Assembly (NCBI GenBank): GCA_010909725.1
Contig: JAACMV010000002.1
Span: forward strand, 186,001-250,000
DNA length: 64,000 nt
Reading direction: 5' to 3'
Source of the DNA: Picochlorum sp. 'celeri'
Taxonomy: Eukaryota; Chlorophyta; Trebouxiophyceae
The notes beneath the pieces are model-generated. The model was not told the origin of the DNA and ran no database searches. It worked only from the letters and a program-made list of their open reading frames with translations. Each line of letters begins with the position of its first letter. Position 1 is the first letter of the stretch. The translations under genes and the position numbers were made by a program. This document shows positions 11,057 to 21,580 of the stretch, one piece after another.

Positions 11057-12859
11057 ATGGTCGCTGTGGGAAGAAGAGCGTGTTCCTATATAGAGATGCG
11101 GCTGGGAAATCAAGCACACTTGCCACAGAGGGGAGTTTTGTATACCGATAGACTAAGGAGCTTGTCGATCGGCATTGGTGGTGCTATACGAGTACCAGAA
11201 ACGTGTAGCAGAAGACTGGTACATTCGGATATGCAGGGTCCTTCAGCAATGGTAGGACAGAGTCGTATGACTGCAGTTCATGCCCAACTTCAGGCTGCTG
11301 GATCGGAGGCTGGAGGTGTTGGTAGCGGGGTGCAAGGGACGCTTCTGTGTTCAAGTCTGACAGCATCTACCATGAAAGGGATGATTGAGGAGGCGAAGGA
11401 GGCCAAGGCTGCTGGGGCGGATTCGGTGGAGCTGAGGCTGGATTATTTGGTGGATTTTGATGCTGGGAATGATTTAGAGGGGTTGCTGAATGCGATTGAT
11501 CTGCCGTGCATTGTGACATTTAGGCCTTTGTGGGAGGGTGGAAAGTATGGAGGGGAAGAGGCGCCTCGGTTGGCTGCGTTGAAGTTGGCCATGGAGTTGG
11601 GAGCAGCGTATGTGGATGTGGAGTTCTTGGTGGCCCAGGTGTTTTTCGCCGCCTTGAAGGCAGACAATAAAACGTACAAGACTAAAGTGATTGTTTCATC
11701 TCATGATTATGAGAATACGGCGAGCGATGAGAAATTGAGGCAGTTGGTTGCTGCTATTCGTGGCGTGGGTGCAGATATTGTAAAGTTTGCGACGACAGGA
11801 AATGATATTACGGATGCAAATAGGGTGTTGTCAATTGTCAGAGAGGCGTCGAAAGATGGTCCAGTGATTGGTTTGTGTATGGGGGAGAAGGGACAGGCGA
11901 CGAGAATATTGGCACCAAAATATGGTGGGTTTTTGACATTTGGAGCATTGAGTCCTGAGCGTCAGACAGCGCCAGGGCAGCCAACAATTCATCAGTTGGT
12001 CAATCTATATAGATTGAAGGAGCAGAGCAAAGACACAAAGGTTCTTGGAATTGTGGGAAATCCTATTGGGCATAGTAAATCTCCAGCCATTCATAATGCT
12101 GCTCTCTCTCAGGGAGGCCTTGATTATGTGTATGTTCCATTGTTGGTGGATGATTTCGATGCATTTATGGAATCTCTACCGGATTCTGACTGGGTTGGAC
12201 TTGGGGTAACCATCCCTCATAAAACAGCTGCGTTGGCTGCTGCAGTGGAGGCAGATGATGTTGCACGGCAGATTGGTGCAGCCAATACTCTTGTACGCTG
12301 TGAGGATGGTGGATTTAAGGCATTCAACACTGATTGGCTCGCAGCAATATCGTCGATAGAAAATGCCATGGAGAAAACTTCTGGTGAGTCTCCATTGAAG
12401 GGCAAAAAGGTTGTTGTTCTTGGTGCTGGAGGTGCTGGAAGAGCTCTTGCATTTGGAGCAGCCTCGCGAGGTGCCCATGTCGTTGTCGCGAATAGAACTG
12501 TAGATAAAGCATCAGATCTTGCTCGCCAACTTAGTCCCCCAGGAGAAGGCGTGTCGTTGGCAGATTTACAGAATGGAAAGGTCCAAGGGGATGTTTTGGT
12601 GAACACAACATCAGTAGGAATGCAGCCACATGATGATCAGTCACCCTTGCCAGAGGGCGTTACCGCAACATTCTCGGTTGTATTTGATGCCGTGTATACG
12701 CCATTGCATACCAAGCTTTTGCAGCATGCAGAGAAGGCTGGAGCAACAATAGTCACTGGAGAGAAAATGTTTGTAGGACAGGCTGCTGAGCAATACCACT
12801 TATTCACTGGGGAACATCCTGACACAGAACTCATGACAAATATCGTTCTTGGAAAATGA
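11057..12859 (+). CDS. DHQ-SDH: Bifunctional 3-dehydroquinate dehydratase/shikimate dehydrogenase, chloroplast
   Basis: 600 residues, no intron. Plant-type fusion catalysing steps 3 and 4 of the shikimate pathway. After an ~85-residue Arg-rich transit-like leader comes type I dehydroquinase (about 95-320): SVELRLDYL, VIVSSHDYENT with the catalytic His, DIVKFATTGND with the Schiff-base Lys, and LTFGAL. Shikimate dehydrogenase starts near 327 with VLGIVGNPIGHSKSPAIHN, then GVTIPHKTAAL with the catalytic Lys, NTDW, VVLGAGGAGRAL for NADP and GEKMFVGQAAEQYHLF at the end. All key residues are present. It converges on the RPRD-like gene with 33 bp between stops. Confidence 0.95.
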   Translation: MVAVGRRACSYIEMRLGNQAHLPQRGVLYTDRLRSLSIGIGGAIRVPETCSRRLVHSDMQGPSAMVGQSRMTAVHAQLQAAGSEAGGVGSGVQGTLLCSSLTASTMKGMIEEAKEAKAAGADSVELRLDYLVDFDAGNDLEGLLNAIDLPCIVTFRPLWEGGKYGGEEAPRLAALKLAMELGAAYVDVEFLVAQVFFAALKADNKTYKTKVIVSSHDYENTASDEKLRQLVAAIRGVGADIVKFATTGNDITDANRVLSIVREASKDGPVIGLCMGEKGQATRILAPKYGGFLTFGALSPERQTAPGQPTIHQLVNLYRLKEQSKDTKVLGIVGNPIGHSKSPAIHNAALSQGGLDYVYVPLLVDDFDAFMESLPDSDWVGLGVTIPHKTAALAAAVEADDVARQIGAANTLVRCEDGGFKAFNTDWLAAISSIENAMEKTSGESPLKGKKVVVLGAGGAGRALAFGAASRGAHVVVANRTVDKASDLARQLSPPGEGVSLADLQNGKVQGDVLVNTTSVGMQPHDDQSPLPEGVTATFSVVFDAVYTPLHTKLLQHAEKAGATIVTGEKMFVGQAAEQYHLFTGEHPDTELMTNIVLGK

Positions 12860-12892
12860 CAACGTAACAATTTTTTAAATAACATTGAATAC

Positions 12893-13885
12893 CTATTTCG
12901 TTGCCCCTCCAGGCATTGACTGCAGAATATCCAACAATGCTGCAGGATCATTCATGACTTGCGCAGCTATTTCTGACGCTTCATTTTTCTTTTCATCATC
13001 ATTGACTATTTGAAGTTCTTCAGAAGCGCCGTTATTATTCTGAGGAGGCGGACCGTCTTCTTCTACTGCAGGCTGCTCAACATAACTCCCCGAGCTTGGG
13101 AGCACACTGAGAGCCCCCAAGGCAGCATTGTACTTTCTATGTTCTTCCTGTACCAACACTTCCAAGTGATCGATGACAGCCTTCCGTGTGTCCATCTCAT
13201 CCTTCAAAGCCTGTTGAAAATTCTGGAGAGCACCTACATCCTGGCCATGTGAATTGTCATACATATGCTCTGCCCGTGTGCGCTGTTGATGAGACGTTGC
13301 AGCCCGATCCATCTTTTCCATCAAAGTTTGAATATATGAAGGAATACTTGGCTGTGCCGTATTGCTCGCTCGAGGTACAGGGCGACTTTTCCCTTCTGCT
13401 TTTGCTGCAGTGACATACCTGTCCGCATCTTCCACAAACCTCCGAAACTTTGAACTCTTACTTCCAAATACTTGCCGTTTTTCCCATACACTAATCATTC
13501 TATCAACAGATTTCTTCCCCGCATCATCAGCTTTCTGAAGAAATGCAGCAACTGCTTTTGGCAACACTTTTAAAAACTCTTGCACATACTCTGGACCCTT
13601 TTTTCGACTGCACGCAAACATATAGCATCATTACTACTCGTATCAAGAATACAATTTTAATCATTCAAAATAATTGTACCTTGTTTGCAGCACATCATTC
13701 GCCAAGTACAACAGAGACAACTTTTTTTTCGTAGAGGACTTGGAAAAGTATGCTTCCCACCACATTACAACTTTGCTGGCTTCCGATCGCCACAAACATA
13801 TCCAACTCGAAGTACTTTCAATTGATTCTTGGCTATTTGTCAGTTTGTCCATACGCTGAACGAAGGATCCTTCGTCACACGCCAT
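12893..13885 (-). CDS. CID-domain protein, RPRD/Rtt103-like RNA polymerase II CTD binder
   Basis: Exons 13885-13680 and 13607-12893 (72-bp intron) join in phase 2 to give about 306 residues. The junction creates LANDVLQTSRKKGPEY, the core of the CID (CTD-interacting domain) as in Rtt103/RPRD1, which validates the splice. CID (about 1-135) is followed by a helical linker and a coiled-coil region (about 170-235) with a low-complexity end. Family members bind the phosphorylated Pol II C-terminal repeat in transcription termination and phosphatase recruitment. It is divergent from ESS2. Confidence 0.88.
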
Positions 13886-14151
13886 GGCTCTTATTCGCCC
13901 CTCAACTCGTATGAAAACTCACTTGATGATGATCAAAGCATGAGAATATTTTTTATTGATTTTTTTAGACCATCCAAGCGTTCAATAGGGGAGGTATGGA
14001 TTGCAAGACACGGTGACATAGACAGTTTCTTTGGAACATCGGTCGTGCATCCTTTTTGACCGGAAACGATCAATCTATCAGGAAAATTGGTCTCTTCAAG
14101 GGCGACTAGTAACGGTTGGTCTCACCAAATGGAAAGCTAACCAAGAAAATA

Positions 14152-15264
14152 ATGACTACACCGTCATATCAGGATGAGAAAGGAATCGTAGAACGGGAAG
14201 CGGGTACGGAGAGACATCAACAGCAAAGTTCTCGCCATGCAGGAAGAAGGAGGGAGATTATTCTCGACGAGGACGACTGGATAGCTGCAATGGAAGGTAT
14301 AATAGAACGAGATTTTTTTCCAGATTTAAAGACTCTCCGGGAACGCGTGGAGGGGCTCGAACGAGACACTCCAGGCGAAATACTATCATTCAGCCAAGAG
14401 AGAGGGACAGCAGGTTCTTGGGAGCCAACGCCATACGGACCAGACTCAACAGGAGGAGTGGCGTCGGAAAGGGCTCCCAAGTTGACATTAGATCAGTTTC
14501 TGTCGCGATACACGTCCGAAGATAACGCGAGTTTCCGTGACATACTGGATAGGTCCAACGCTGTGCGCAGGGAAAAGTTCAAGCATCTTTTAAAGCCTCC
14601 CAACCCATGCAATCAGAAGAAGAGTACTGAGCGGTTGACTGATGGATATGGGACGACAGGTCAGGGAGAGGATAAAATGATTGGGTGGAAGTATAAACCT
14701 GTGAACATGTTGATGTATGATGGCTCAAGCAGGAAGAGTTTGCCATATTCTTCGAGTGAAAAGCCACGTAAAGTACAGAATGGGGTCAATCACAAGGCTA
14801 CACATGCACACGTGGATACAACCGGGGGTATTGTGTATGGTTCTCGTGAGGGTGGCACTAGCACATCACGAGCAGATGCAACACCTCGGGAGTACAGCAT
14901 CATGGCAACACCGGTCATCGAGCCTGGAGTTGATGCAACGCCTCTTATGACATGGGGTAAAATAGATGCGACTCCTCAGAGGCTCGACCATGACAATGTT
15001 TCAGGATTTAAAGTACAGCAAACTCCCACAAGAGAGCAACTTGCCCACAGCCTTGGAGGCAAGGCATCAAAGGCAATCAACAAGAGGTCTGGGCATGGTA
15101 CTTCTCATGCTGCAAAGCTCGTATCGAGAGCTCTATCACAGAGAGGCTCGGCGACTCCCATGTCTCCAGCTGCTCGCCGACTCGCCGGGCATATAACCAA
15201 AAAGAGAGATACTGATGATGCTTTGAGGGCATCCTACTCTGCTGGTCACAAGAGGCGACGATAA
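14152..15264 (+). CDS. ESS2: ESS2/DGCR14 (ES2) spliceosome-associated nuclear protein
   Basis: 370 residues from ATG 14152; the open frame extends upstream only through a TTG. The N-terminal family signature is clear: LDEDDWIAAMEGIIERDFF at the start, a TLDQFLSRYTSEDNASF block in the middle and KYKPVNMLMYDG further on. The C-terminal half contains several short Thr-Pro motifs (ATPREYS, ATPVIEPG, ATPLMTWG) and a basic end, all typical of ES2 proteins. ES2 associates with late spliceosomal complexes. Function here is by homology. Confidence 0.9.
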   Translation: MTTPSYQDEKGIVEREAGTERHQQQSSRHAGRRREIILDEDDWIAAMEGIIERDFFPDLKTLRERVEGLERDTPGEILSFSQERGTAGSWEPTPYGPDSTGGVASERAPKLTLDQFLSRYTSEDNASFRDILDRSNAVRREKFKHLLKPPNPCNQKKSTERLTDGYGTTGQGEDKMIGWKYKPVNMLMYDGSSRKSLPYSSSEKPRKVQNGVNHKATHAHVDTTGGIVYGSREGGTSTSRADATPREYSIMATPVIEPGVDATPLMTWGKIDATPQRLDHDNVSGFKVQQTPTREQLAHSLGGKASKAINKRSGHGTSHAAKLVSRALSQRGSATPMSPAARRLAGHITKKRDTDDALRASYSAGHKRRR

Positions 15265-15360
15265 CCTCGCCTAGACGTGTCATGAAATTTATTTATTTAT
15301 ATCTAGTAACCAAATCGACGTCTCATGATGTATCTGTAGAAATTGCCTAGTTACACAACG

Positions 15361-16658
15361 ATGAAGGGGCATGGTTTACAGCAAACACCGGGTATTGCGC
15401 CACAGAGGAGAGAAGATATCGAATCCGGGGTAACAATGAAAAGTAAAGGTCCATTTGGGACCAGAAAGCGGCGGAATAGACGTTGTACGCTGCCACTCAA
15501 TGTGTTGCTGGTGCGGTTATCAACAACTTTCCAAGCTGACATGTAGACGCAGATTTTCATCTTCTTTTTGGATTACAGGGAACTTTAGGAGTATTTATAT
15601 TCTTTGTGGTAATTGGGAGCATGAAAAAATCGAGAGAGAATGGTCTTGGTGGGGGAAGAGCAAAGGTTGACACTGGTCAGCCAACGTTGTTCACATATAG
15701 AATTGTAGAAGAATACGACCACGACCCAGATGCTTTTACTCAGGGTTTTGAGATTCTTAAACAATGTGATAGGTCGGGTAAGGAGTGCAAAACATCATTT
15801 ATTGAGTCCACAGGATTGAATCGCAAGTCTACTGTGCGCGAGGTTGATATTGAGACTGGGGAGGTGGTGAGATCGAAGCAGCTTGCAGGAGAAGATTTTG
15901 GAGAAGGGATTACTCGATTAGGAGATACGTTGTATCAATTGACATGGCAATCGCCCAAAATATTGGAATATGATGTTGATAATTTTGATAATCAGAAGAT
16001 GCGCAAGGTATGTCTACGTACAAACACATGTGTGTGTCCAACACAATTGCAGATTGATTGACATCTTCTCACAACCTGTAGACATCATTGAAAGATGGAT
16101 GGGGTATCACGAATGATGGGACGAGTCTGATCATCGGGGACTCGTCGCACGTGTTGTATTTTGTGAACCCGTCAACAATGAAGACGGAGCGTAGCATTCC
16201 AGTGACAGGTATGTGCATGCATGCATGCATTCAAAAAGATTGCGACAAGACTGTATCTGATGAATGTGTATGTAGATGATGGTGCTTCTGTGACATGGCT
16301 TAATGAATTAGAATGGGTAGATGGGCTTATTTATGCAAACATCTGGCAGCGAGAGTGCATTGCTCAGATAGAACCAACAACTGGGAATGTTGTTGGGTGG
16401 GTGGATTTGTCAGGTATAACACATAAACTCATGGGCGATATGCGCGCGGCAGGAAATGGAGGACATCATATCGATGTTCTGAATGGAATAGCCTGGGATG
16501 ACGGGGAAGGCAAACTGTACATCACCGGCAAGCTGTGGCCCAAGGTGTACCAGATTGAGCTCAGACCAATGTATGTCGACTCGAAATCAATAGATGTGAA
16601 AAAGATGACTGCACAAGTGCGGGAACGCTGTATTCTTCCACCAGGAACAACTCTATGA
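15361..16658 (+). CDS. QC: Plant-type glutaminyl-peptide cyclotransferase (beta-propeller), signal-anchored
   Basis: Four exons are proposed: 15361-15510, 15579-16007, 16082-16208 and 16276-16658, totalling about 362 residues. It converts N-terminal Gln/Glu to pyroglutamate in secretory proteins. Propeller landmarks: EYDHDPDAFTQGFE, GEDFGEGITRLGDTLYQLTW, KDGWGITNDG, WLNELEWVDG, NIWQRECIAQIEP and GIAWD. Exon 1 joins in frame to create a hydrophobic signal anchor (LLGTLGVFIFFVVIG) preceded by an Arg/Lys cluster, consistent with a type II secretory membrane protein. The first donor (GTGCGG) is weak, so the exact exon 1 end is less certain; the other junctions restore motifs cleanly. It converges on the next gene with 15 bp between. 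Confidence 0.85.
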
Positions 16659-16673
16659 TTAATTATTACAATG

Positions 16674-17978
16674 TTACGTATATTTTTTGCGCACCAGATC
16701 CCGCAGTTGCCGCATTCTTTCAATAACTTCAGGATTCATAAGAGATGATGCCTGGCTCATCATGGTTGCCGTGCTTGTCTTCGATGTATCATACACGGTC
16801 AAAATATTCTCAATTGTATTCAACAGTGCATCTGGCGTTGTATGCAAATAGTCCTCACTTGTCGTCGACAAATCTGCGCCAGGTTGAAATGCTTGCTCGA
16901 GCAGTGACATGCGCTCAGACTCGCTATCAACAGAGAGCAAAAACTTTAGTATCCGAGCCTCTGGTGGAGCCTGAGACGCAAACTTTTCCTTTGCTTTAAA
17001 ATACAAGTGTGCCATAATGTCTTTCACCTCTTCTTTGGTTATATCAGTCTCTTTCACGCCCGAATACGCCTTGGCCATTGTCAAGAGCAATGCTGGGTCC
17101 AGTTTCCCCGATGCTGCCAAGCTATCCAATTTGGCCTCGGCAGTTTCCATAGAATCAGACTGCAAAAGCTCTGCAAAACTCTGACTTGCAGCGTCCAGTG
17201 CGCGCTCATCAGACACAACCTTATCGTACGCATCCACCAAAACTGCCAACTGTGTCCCCAGGGCCGCAAGCGCCTCAGCCTCTGCAGACATGCCTTCATC
17301 CTGAGGGCCATCATCATCCTTCCTTGAATTCTTATGCAGCGCTTGCGCTGCACGGATTCTAAGTTCAATATATTCGAAAAAATCAGCACCCATGGAAGCT
17401 CTATACCGTGCCACGAGAGATTCCCAGTCCATGGAAGAACTCTGTCTAAACTGGTCCAACAAATCCTTCTGCTCTGCCAACATATCACTCACAGACACAA
17501 GCCGCCGCAAAAAGCGCCTCAGCTCCAACTGCTCATCAGGATCATCAGATTTACTTGCTGCAATATCTTCGATCCGATCAAACACACCTGATGCTAAACT
17601 AGGCCATTGTACACTGTACACAATCAATTTCTTCCACTCCTCTGGCTTCTTGGCCCGAAACACCTCTATTAATTTATCGTAAATTATGGTATTATTCTCT
17701 CGAGCCTCTGCCTTTAACGACTTTTTCCTTGATGATGCATATGTGTTATTGTCATCGCTATCAGCAACAGCATCAGACTCGCGTCCCTGAGGCGCACTGT
17801 AGCCCGAGTCCCCAGCACAGCAAACACAAAAAGGCAGACGCCGTGTGTTCAGTCTATGTTCCATACAATACTCTCGCACAGAAATACACGGCTTAAAAGT
17901 AATATTTCTAGCAGAATGGACTGTAGATCGCCGCGATGGCGTGAATGAAGCACAAGAAGAAAAATGTTGCATGACCAT
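16674..17978 (-). CDS. At4g37920-like conserved chloroplast protein
   Basis: 434 residues without intron. The C-terminal ~330 residues follow the plant protein annotated At4g37920 (sometimes labelled endoribonuclease E-like, function unproven) over several blocks: KLIEVFRAKKPEEWKKLI, ITKEEVKDIMAHLYFKAKE, EARILKFLLSVDSESER, TTPDALLNTI and LMNPEVIERMRQLRDLV. The first ~65 residues are Ser/Arg/Cys-rich, as in a transit peptide. It is predicted all-helical and soluble in the chloroplast. The family is recognised from memory of the plant sequence; the biochemical role is unknown. Confidence 0.78.
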   Translation of the reverse strand: MVMQHFSSCASFTPSRRSTVHSARNITFKPCISVREYCMEHRLNTRRLPFCVCCAGDSGYSAPQGRESDAVADSDDNNTYASSRKKSLKAEARENNTIIYDKLIEVFRAKKPEEWKKLIVYSVQWPSLASGVFDRIEDIAASKSDDPDEQLELRRFLRRLVSVSDMLAEQKDLLDQFRQSSSMDWESLVARYRASMGADFFEYIELRIRAAQALHKNSRKDDDGPQDEGMSAEAEALAALGTQLAVLVDAYDKVVSDERALDAASQSFAELLQSDSMETAEAKLDSLAASGKLDPALLLTMAKAYSGVKETDITKEEVKDIMAHLYFKAKEKFASQAPPEARILKFLLSVDSESERMSLLEQAFQPGADLSTTSEDYLHTTPDALLNTIENILTVYDTSKTSTATMMSQASSLMNPEVIERMRQLRDLVRKKYT

Positions 17979-18531
17979 GTTGTTTAAATAAGTGATGCCC
18001 TCTTCTCAATAACAGCCCCAACACGTACAATTCCTACCTCTTTCTGATATTATTTTTGTGTATGTAATAGTACATGAACGCTTCACTGTCGAATGGATGA
18101 GGTTCCCACCCACCCCAAGGCTCCTAGAATAAGAAATACAGAAACTTCTGTTTACACTTGTCAAGTTTCTGTATTATTATTCATCAAGTTGTAGAAAATA
18201 AAGGGCAGAACAAAGATCCAGAACTGAGGCAAATTCACGAACATCTACAGTTTATATAGAAAATTTGCAAGCCTGCTTGACAGGTTGAGGTGATACTATA
18301 ATGGTAGTCATAAGCAAGCATGGGTCTCTCTCTCCTGAACGGAAGAATGACTACCAGAAAAACAAGGGATACACATCCATCATGGAATTAAAAAGTCCTG
18401 GATATGGGGAAATGACGAGATCCTTCGTCCAAAGTGTGGGTATACAGACCAGCACAACCCCTCTGTGAGATGAAGAGAGTCTGCCATCTTGCTCCTCTCA
18501 GTACCTCCATCTCGTTTCACTAGTCAAAGTA
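17979..18531. other. 553-bp spacer with two perfect inverted repeats
   Basis: No coding frame of note. It holds the promoter side of the At4g37920-like gene and the 3' end of the following minus-strand gene. Two perfect stems occur: a 13-bp stem at 18135-18147 / 18163-18175 (15-nt loop) and a 10-bp stem at 18302-18311 / 18347-18356 (35-nt loop). A small structured RNA is possible. I compared it by eye with U1, U2, U4 and U6 snRNA starts and saw no match. Confidence 0.5.
18135..18175. repeat. 13-bp perfect inverted repeat (hairpin)
   Basis: AATACAGAAACTT at 18135-18147 is the exact reverse complement of AAGTTTCTGTATT at 18163-18175. The loop is 15 nt. It lies about 160 bp upstream of the start codon at 17978 (minus strand), so it could be in that promoter or 5' UTR. 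Confidence 0.7.
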
Positions 18532-19338
18532 CTACGGCATCCTCGTGTGCAAAGTGATCATCTGCTCATTCTCATAATCAGTTATCCGGGTTCCTGGCAG
18601 GCGCCCGTGGGGATTCCAGAGCAGCGTCAATGTGATTGGCTTGTCGCCAAACATGAACTCCTTCTGGGTAAAAGGCTCCACTTTGTCAACCTGGAGCAGC
18701 GCTGTATAATTGGTGGAGTGGTACTGTCGATGTCCTTTCTGACGTCTTGTTGAGGAAACTTCAGTGACTGGGAGTTCCAATTGCTGTAAAGCCAGCATGG
18801 TGTCATCCTCATCCAAAGGTTCTCCATCTTCAGCTTCGGCATGGACAATGAACTCATGCGTACGAACACGATTCTTCCAAATGATTTGGACTTCCTTTGA
18901 TTCCTTAACAGGCCATTCTGGAACATCCAAGGTAAACGTATCATTCGGTGCCATCGCATCCATGACGGGCAGATAACGTTCCCTGACGCAAAACTCAGCC
19001 ATGAGGATTGCTGCGTGATACAACTTCTTCTTCTTCTTCTGCGAGCTGGGTTCCGGAATCTCTTTCATCGAATACCTTGGATAACGATGCGTATACATCG
19101 CTGTCTGGGCTTCCAATGCTTCCAGCTGGTCATAGAGGTAGGTCTCGACTGCAGCACTGAATTCGTCACGGAGGTCCATCATGACCAGGTTGAGGTCGGG
19201 ATGGGTCTCCCATAAATCAAGGGGATTGGGAACTTCAATTTGAACTTCAAAAGGAACAAATTTTCCGTTGGGTTTGGCTGGGTCCGTGGGTTTGAACGCG
19301 GCAACTTGTTTAAGAACATGCTCCGAAATCTGAATCAT
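18532..19338 (-). CDS. Conserved-looking protein of unknown function
   Basis: 268-residue continuous frame starting MIQISEHVLK at ATG 19338. It looks like a soluble globular protein with alternating charged and hydrophobic residues, a Lys run (QKKKKK) near residue 103 and an acidic stretch (EDGEPLDEDDT) near 170. No signal peptide, membrane segment or motif I recognise. It is divergent from the BFR1-like gene (288 bp between start codons). Coding status is supported by its length and lack of stops only. Confidence 0.6.
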   Translation of the reverse strand: MIQISEHVLKQVAAFKPTDPAKPNGKFVPFEVQIEVPNPLDLWETHPDLNLVMMDLRDEFSAAVETYLYDQLEALEAQTAMYTHRYPRYSMKEIPEPSSQKKKKKLYHAAILMAEFCVRERYLPVMDAMAPNDTFTLDVPEWPVKESKEVQIIWKNRVRTHEFIVHAEAEDGEPLDEDDTMLALQQLELPVTEVSSTRRQKGHRQYHSTNYTALLQVDKVEPFTQKEFMFGDKPITLTLLWNPHGRLPGTRITDYENEQMITLHTRMP

Positions 19339-19626
19339 CTTGATTTGAGTCTCTCACTGATCCCCTAGCATGCTTGGTTGGATGCTGCTTGATGTTTATC
19401 TCAAAAAAATATACACGGGTTTTGAGAGTATTTCGGTATATTCGCACCTAGTGACACATGGGTCGTCTTCCTTCCCTTAAAAAAAAAAGATGGAAAAGTT
19501 CCGTATATAGATACAAAATATCGTTCAGACTGTGCTCACCATCGACCTTGAACTGAGCCACAATGAGTATCCAATTCTATCAGAATCAGAAAGTATTACA
19601 CCCACCAAATAACGACACAGGCAATA

Positions 19627-21542
19627 ATGACGTCTGGCCCTGAAGAAGTTGCAACTGCCGACGCCAATCAGAACGGTCAGGTCGAGGAGGGTATTCCCCC
19701 TACAGGAAGAGTTAAACGCCCTGTGAGACCAGATGATGCCGCTCAAAAGGCAAAGATTGAAGAACTTCAGTCCATCAGTACGTATATGTGGCGCTGATCG
19801 CATGTTTCTGAAATCTCGGATGAGATACTGGCTGCGGGGGTGTTGTGCCATATTCTCGGTCGATGCTCCTATTTTTGACAATATTTCAGTAGAATCACGC
19901 ATCAATCATCGCGCATTTGGTGGTTTTTGGTCATCTGCCGTGTGTTGATCTCAACCTGGATTCGACGACAAGGTGACTGATACGGGCATTATATACATGT
20001 GCAGTTAATGAAAATAAGAAGAGATCTGAGGAGATCAAGGCGATTCTGGAGAGACGCCGTGGAAGTGGAGGTTCTGCTGCTATGCAGGAGATCAGGACAA
20101 AGCTGAATGATAGCAGGGAAAAGTTTAAAGATCTCGTGGTATGTTTTGGTGAAAATCCATTGCATCGTGTGTCCTACTATATACAATGTTTGTATTCTGT
20201 GCAGAAACAAAAGCAAGCGCTTCGCAGTCAATTTGAGAATGCAACCAAGATGAGGGATGCTGCGCGTGATGCCACTCGTGAACTCAAGTCAATGATCCGT
20301 TTCAAGAATGAAGAAGAGATTGATGAGGAGATTTCGAAACTTGAAGATGAGATTCAGCACAGTTCTTTGAGTTTGAATGAGGAGAAGAGAGTTGTGGATG
20401 ACATTCGTCAGTTGAAGAACAGCAAGTCAATTGTATCTGAATTCAGCGCCAAGATGGAACAGTTGTCCGCAGATGAGACCACATGCAAGGAGATTAACAA
20501 TGCTATCAAGTCTATTGATGTGGAAATCACCAAAGTGCGACAGGAGGAGGATGAACTCAGAGCTGCCATGAATGCAGAGAGGAAGAAGGAGGAAGCTTCT
20601 GGAAATGATAATCAGAGCTTGTGGAGTGAAAAGGAGAAATGCAAGGACGCATGTAAGGACGCCTACGAAAAGATTAAAGACTTGAGGGCTGCTTTTGATC
20701 AAGAGTGGCAGGATTTCAAGGCAAAGGACAAGGTATGGAGGGCTCAGCAGGCAGCTGAGAAGGCCAGAAAGCGTGAGGAGTACCTCAAGGAAAAGGCTGC
20801 AAGGGAGGCTGAGCGTGCAGCCAGAGAAGCAGAGATGAGACCAGATCCTTTCACCGAGGAAATAATCATGTGTGACCAGCTTGCCGTGTATCTGGGTAAA
20901 TTTACAGACGGCGGATCCAAGAATGCCTCTGACTCATCTGGAGCCAATGCCACAGAGCCAGCAGCCTTGGACGGCATGAAGGTCCTGAAGAAGGAGGAGA
21001 AAAGAGAAGATCCTGATGCATGGATGATGGGTACTGGAAAGAAGAAGGGAAAAGGAAAGAAGTCGGGAGCGAAACCAGTGTCGTCTGAAAAGCTTATTCA
21101 CTCTGTTGATATCCTCAGTGCATTTGCATCTCTCAAGGTGTCTGTACCAATCACCAAGAATGATGTGCCAGATATCCTCAAGCAGGTGAATGAAAAGAGG
21201 GAATCGTTCGTTCAAAAGCAAGCAGCAGCAAAGGAAGGAAAAGACGTGAGCAACAATGCAGAGGAGCCTGAAGAGTCGACTGCAAGTGGCAGCACCAGTG
21301 GCAAGAAGGCTCCAAAGAAGAAGACCATGGCGCCTCCCAAGTTAGATGACGAAAGTTCTTGGCCATCCATGGGTGCCCAACCCACTCCAGTTGAAGCTAC
21401 CAACGAAGCAGCAGCAGCAGAAGAAGAAGAGTTAGAAGAAGGCGAAGTCGTACCAACTCCAAAAACTGGCAATATTGCCGTGTCCCTTACAGTTGCAGCA
21501 GACTCGCCAGACCCAGTCTCAGTGTCCATCTCACACGAGTAA
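19627..21542 (+). CDS. BFR1-like / proton-pump-interactor-like coiled-coil protein
   Basis: Exons 19627-19777, 20005-20138 and 20205-21542 (introns 227 and 66 bp) give about 540 residues. The coiled-coil core (about 55-260) includes EEIDEEISKLEDEIQHSSLS followed by EEKRVVDDIRQLKNSK, the signature block shared by yeast Bfr1 (mRNA/polysome-associated, nuclear segregation) and plant proton pump interactors. A Lys/Ala/Glu-rich helix follows and a low-complexity C-terminal third rich in Pro/Ala/Glu. The yeast relative binds ER-associated mRNAs; which role applies here is open. It converges on the transporter with 38 bp. Confidence 0.8.
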
Positions 21543-21580
21543 ACGTCGATATCGTTGAACATTTTTGTAAAAGAAAGAAA

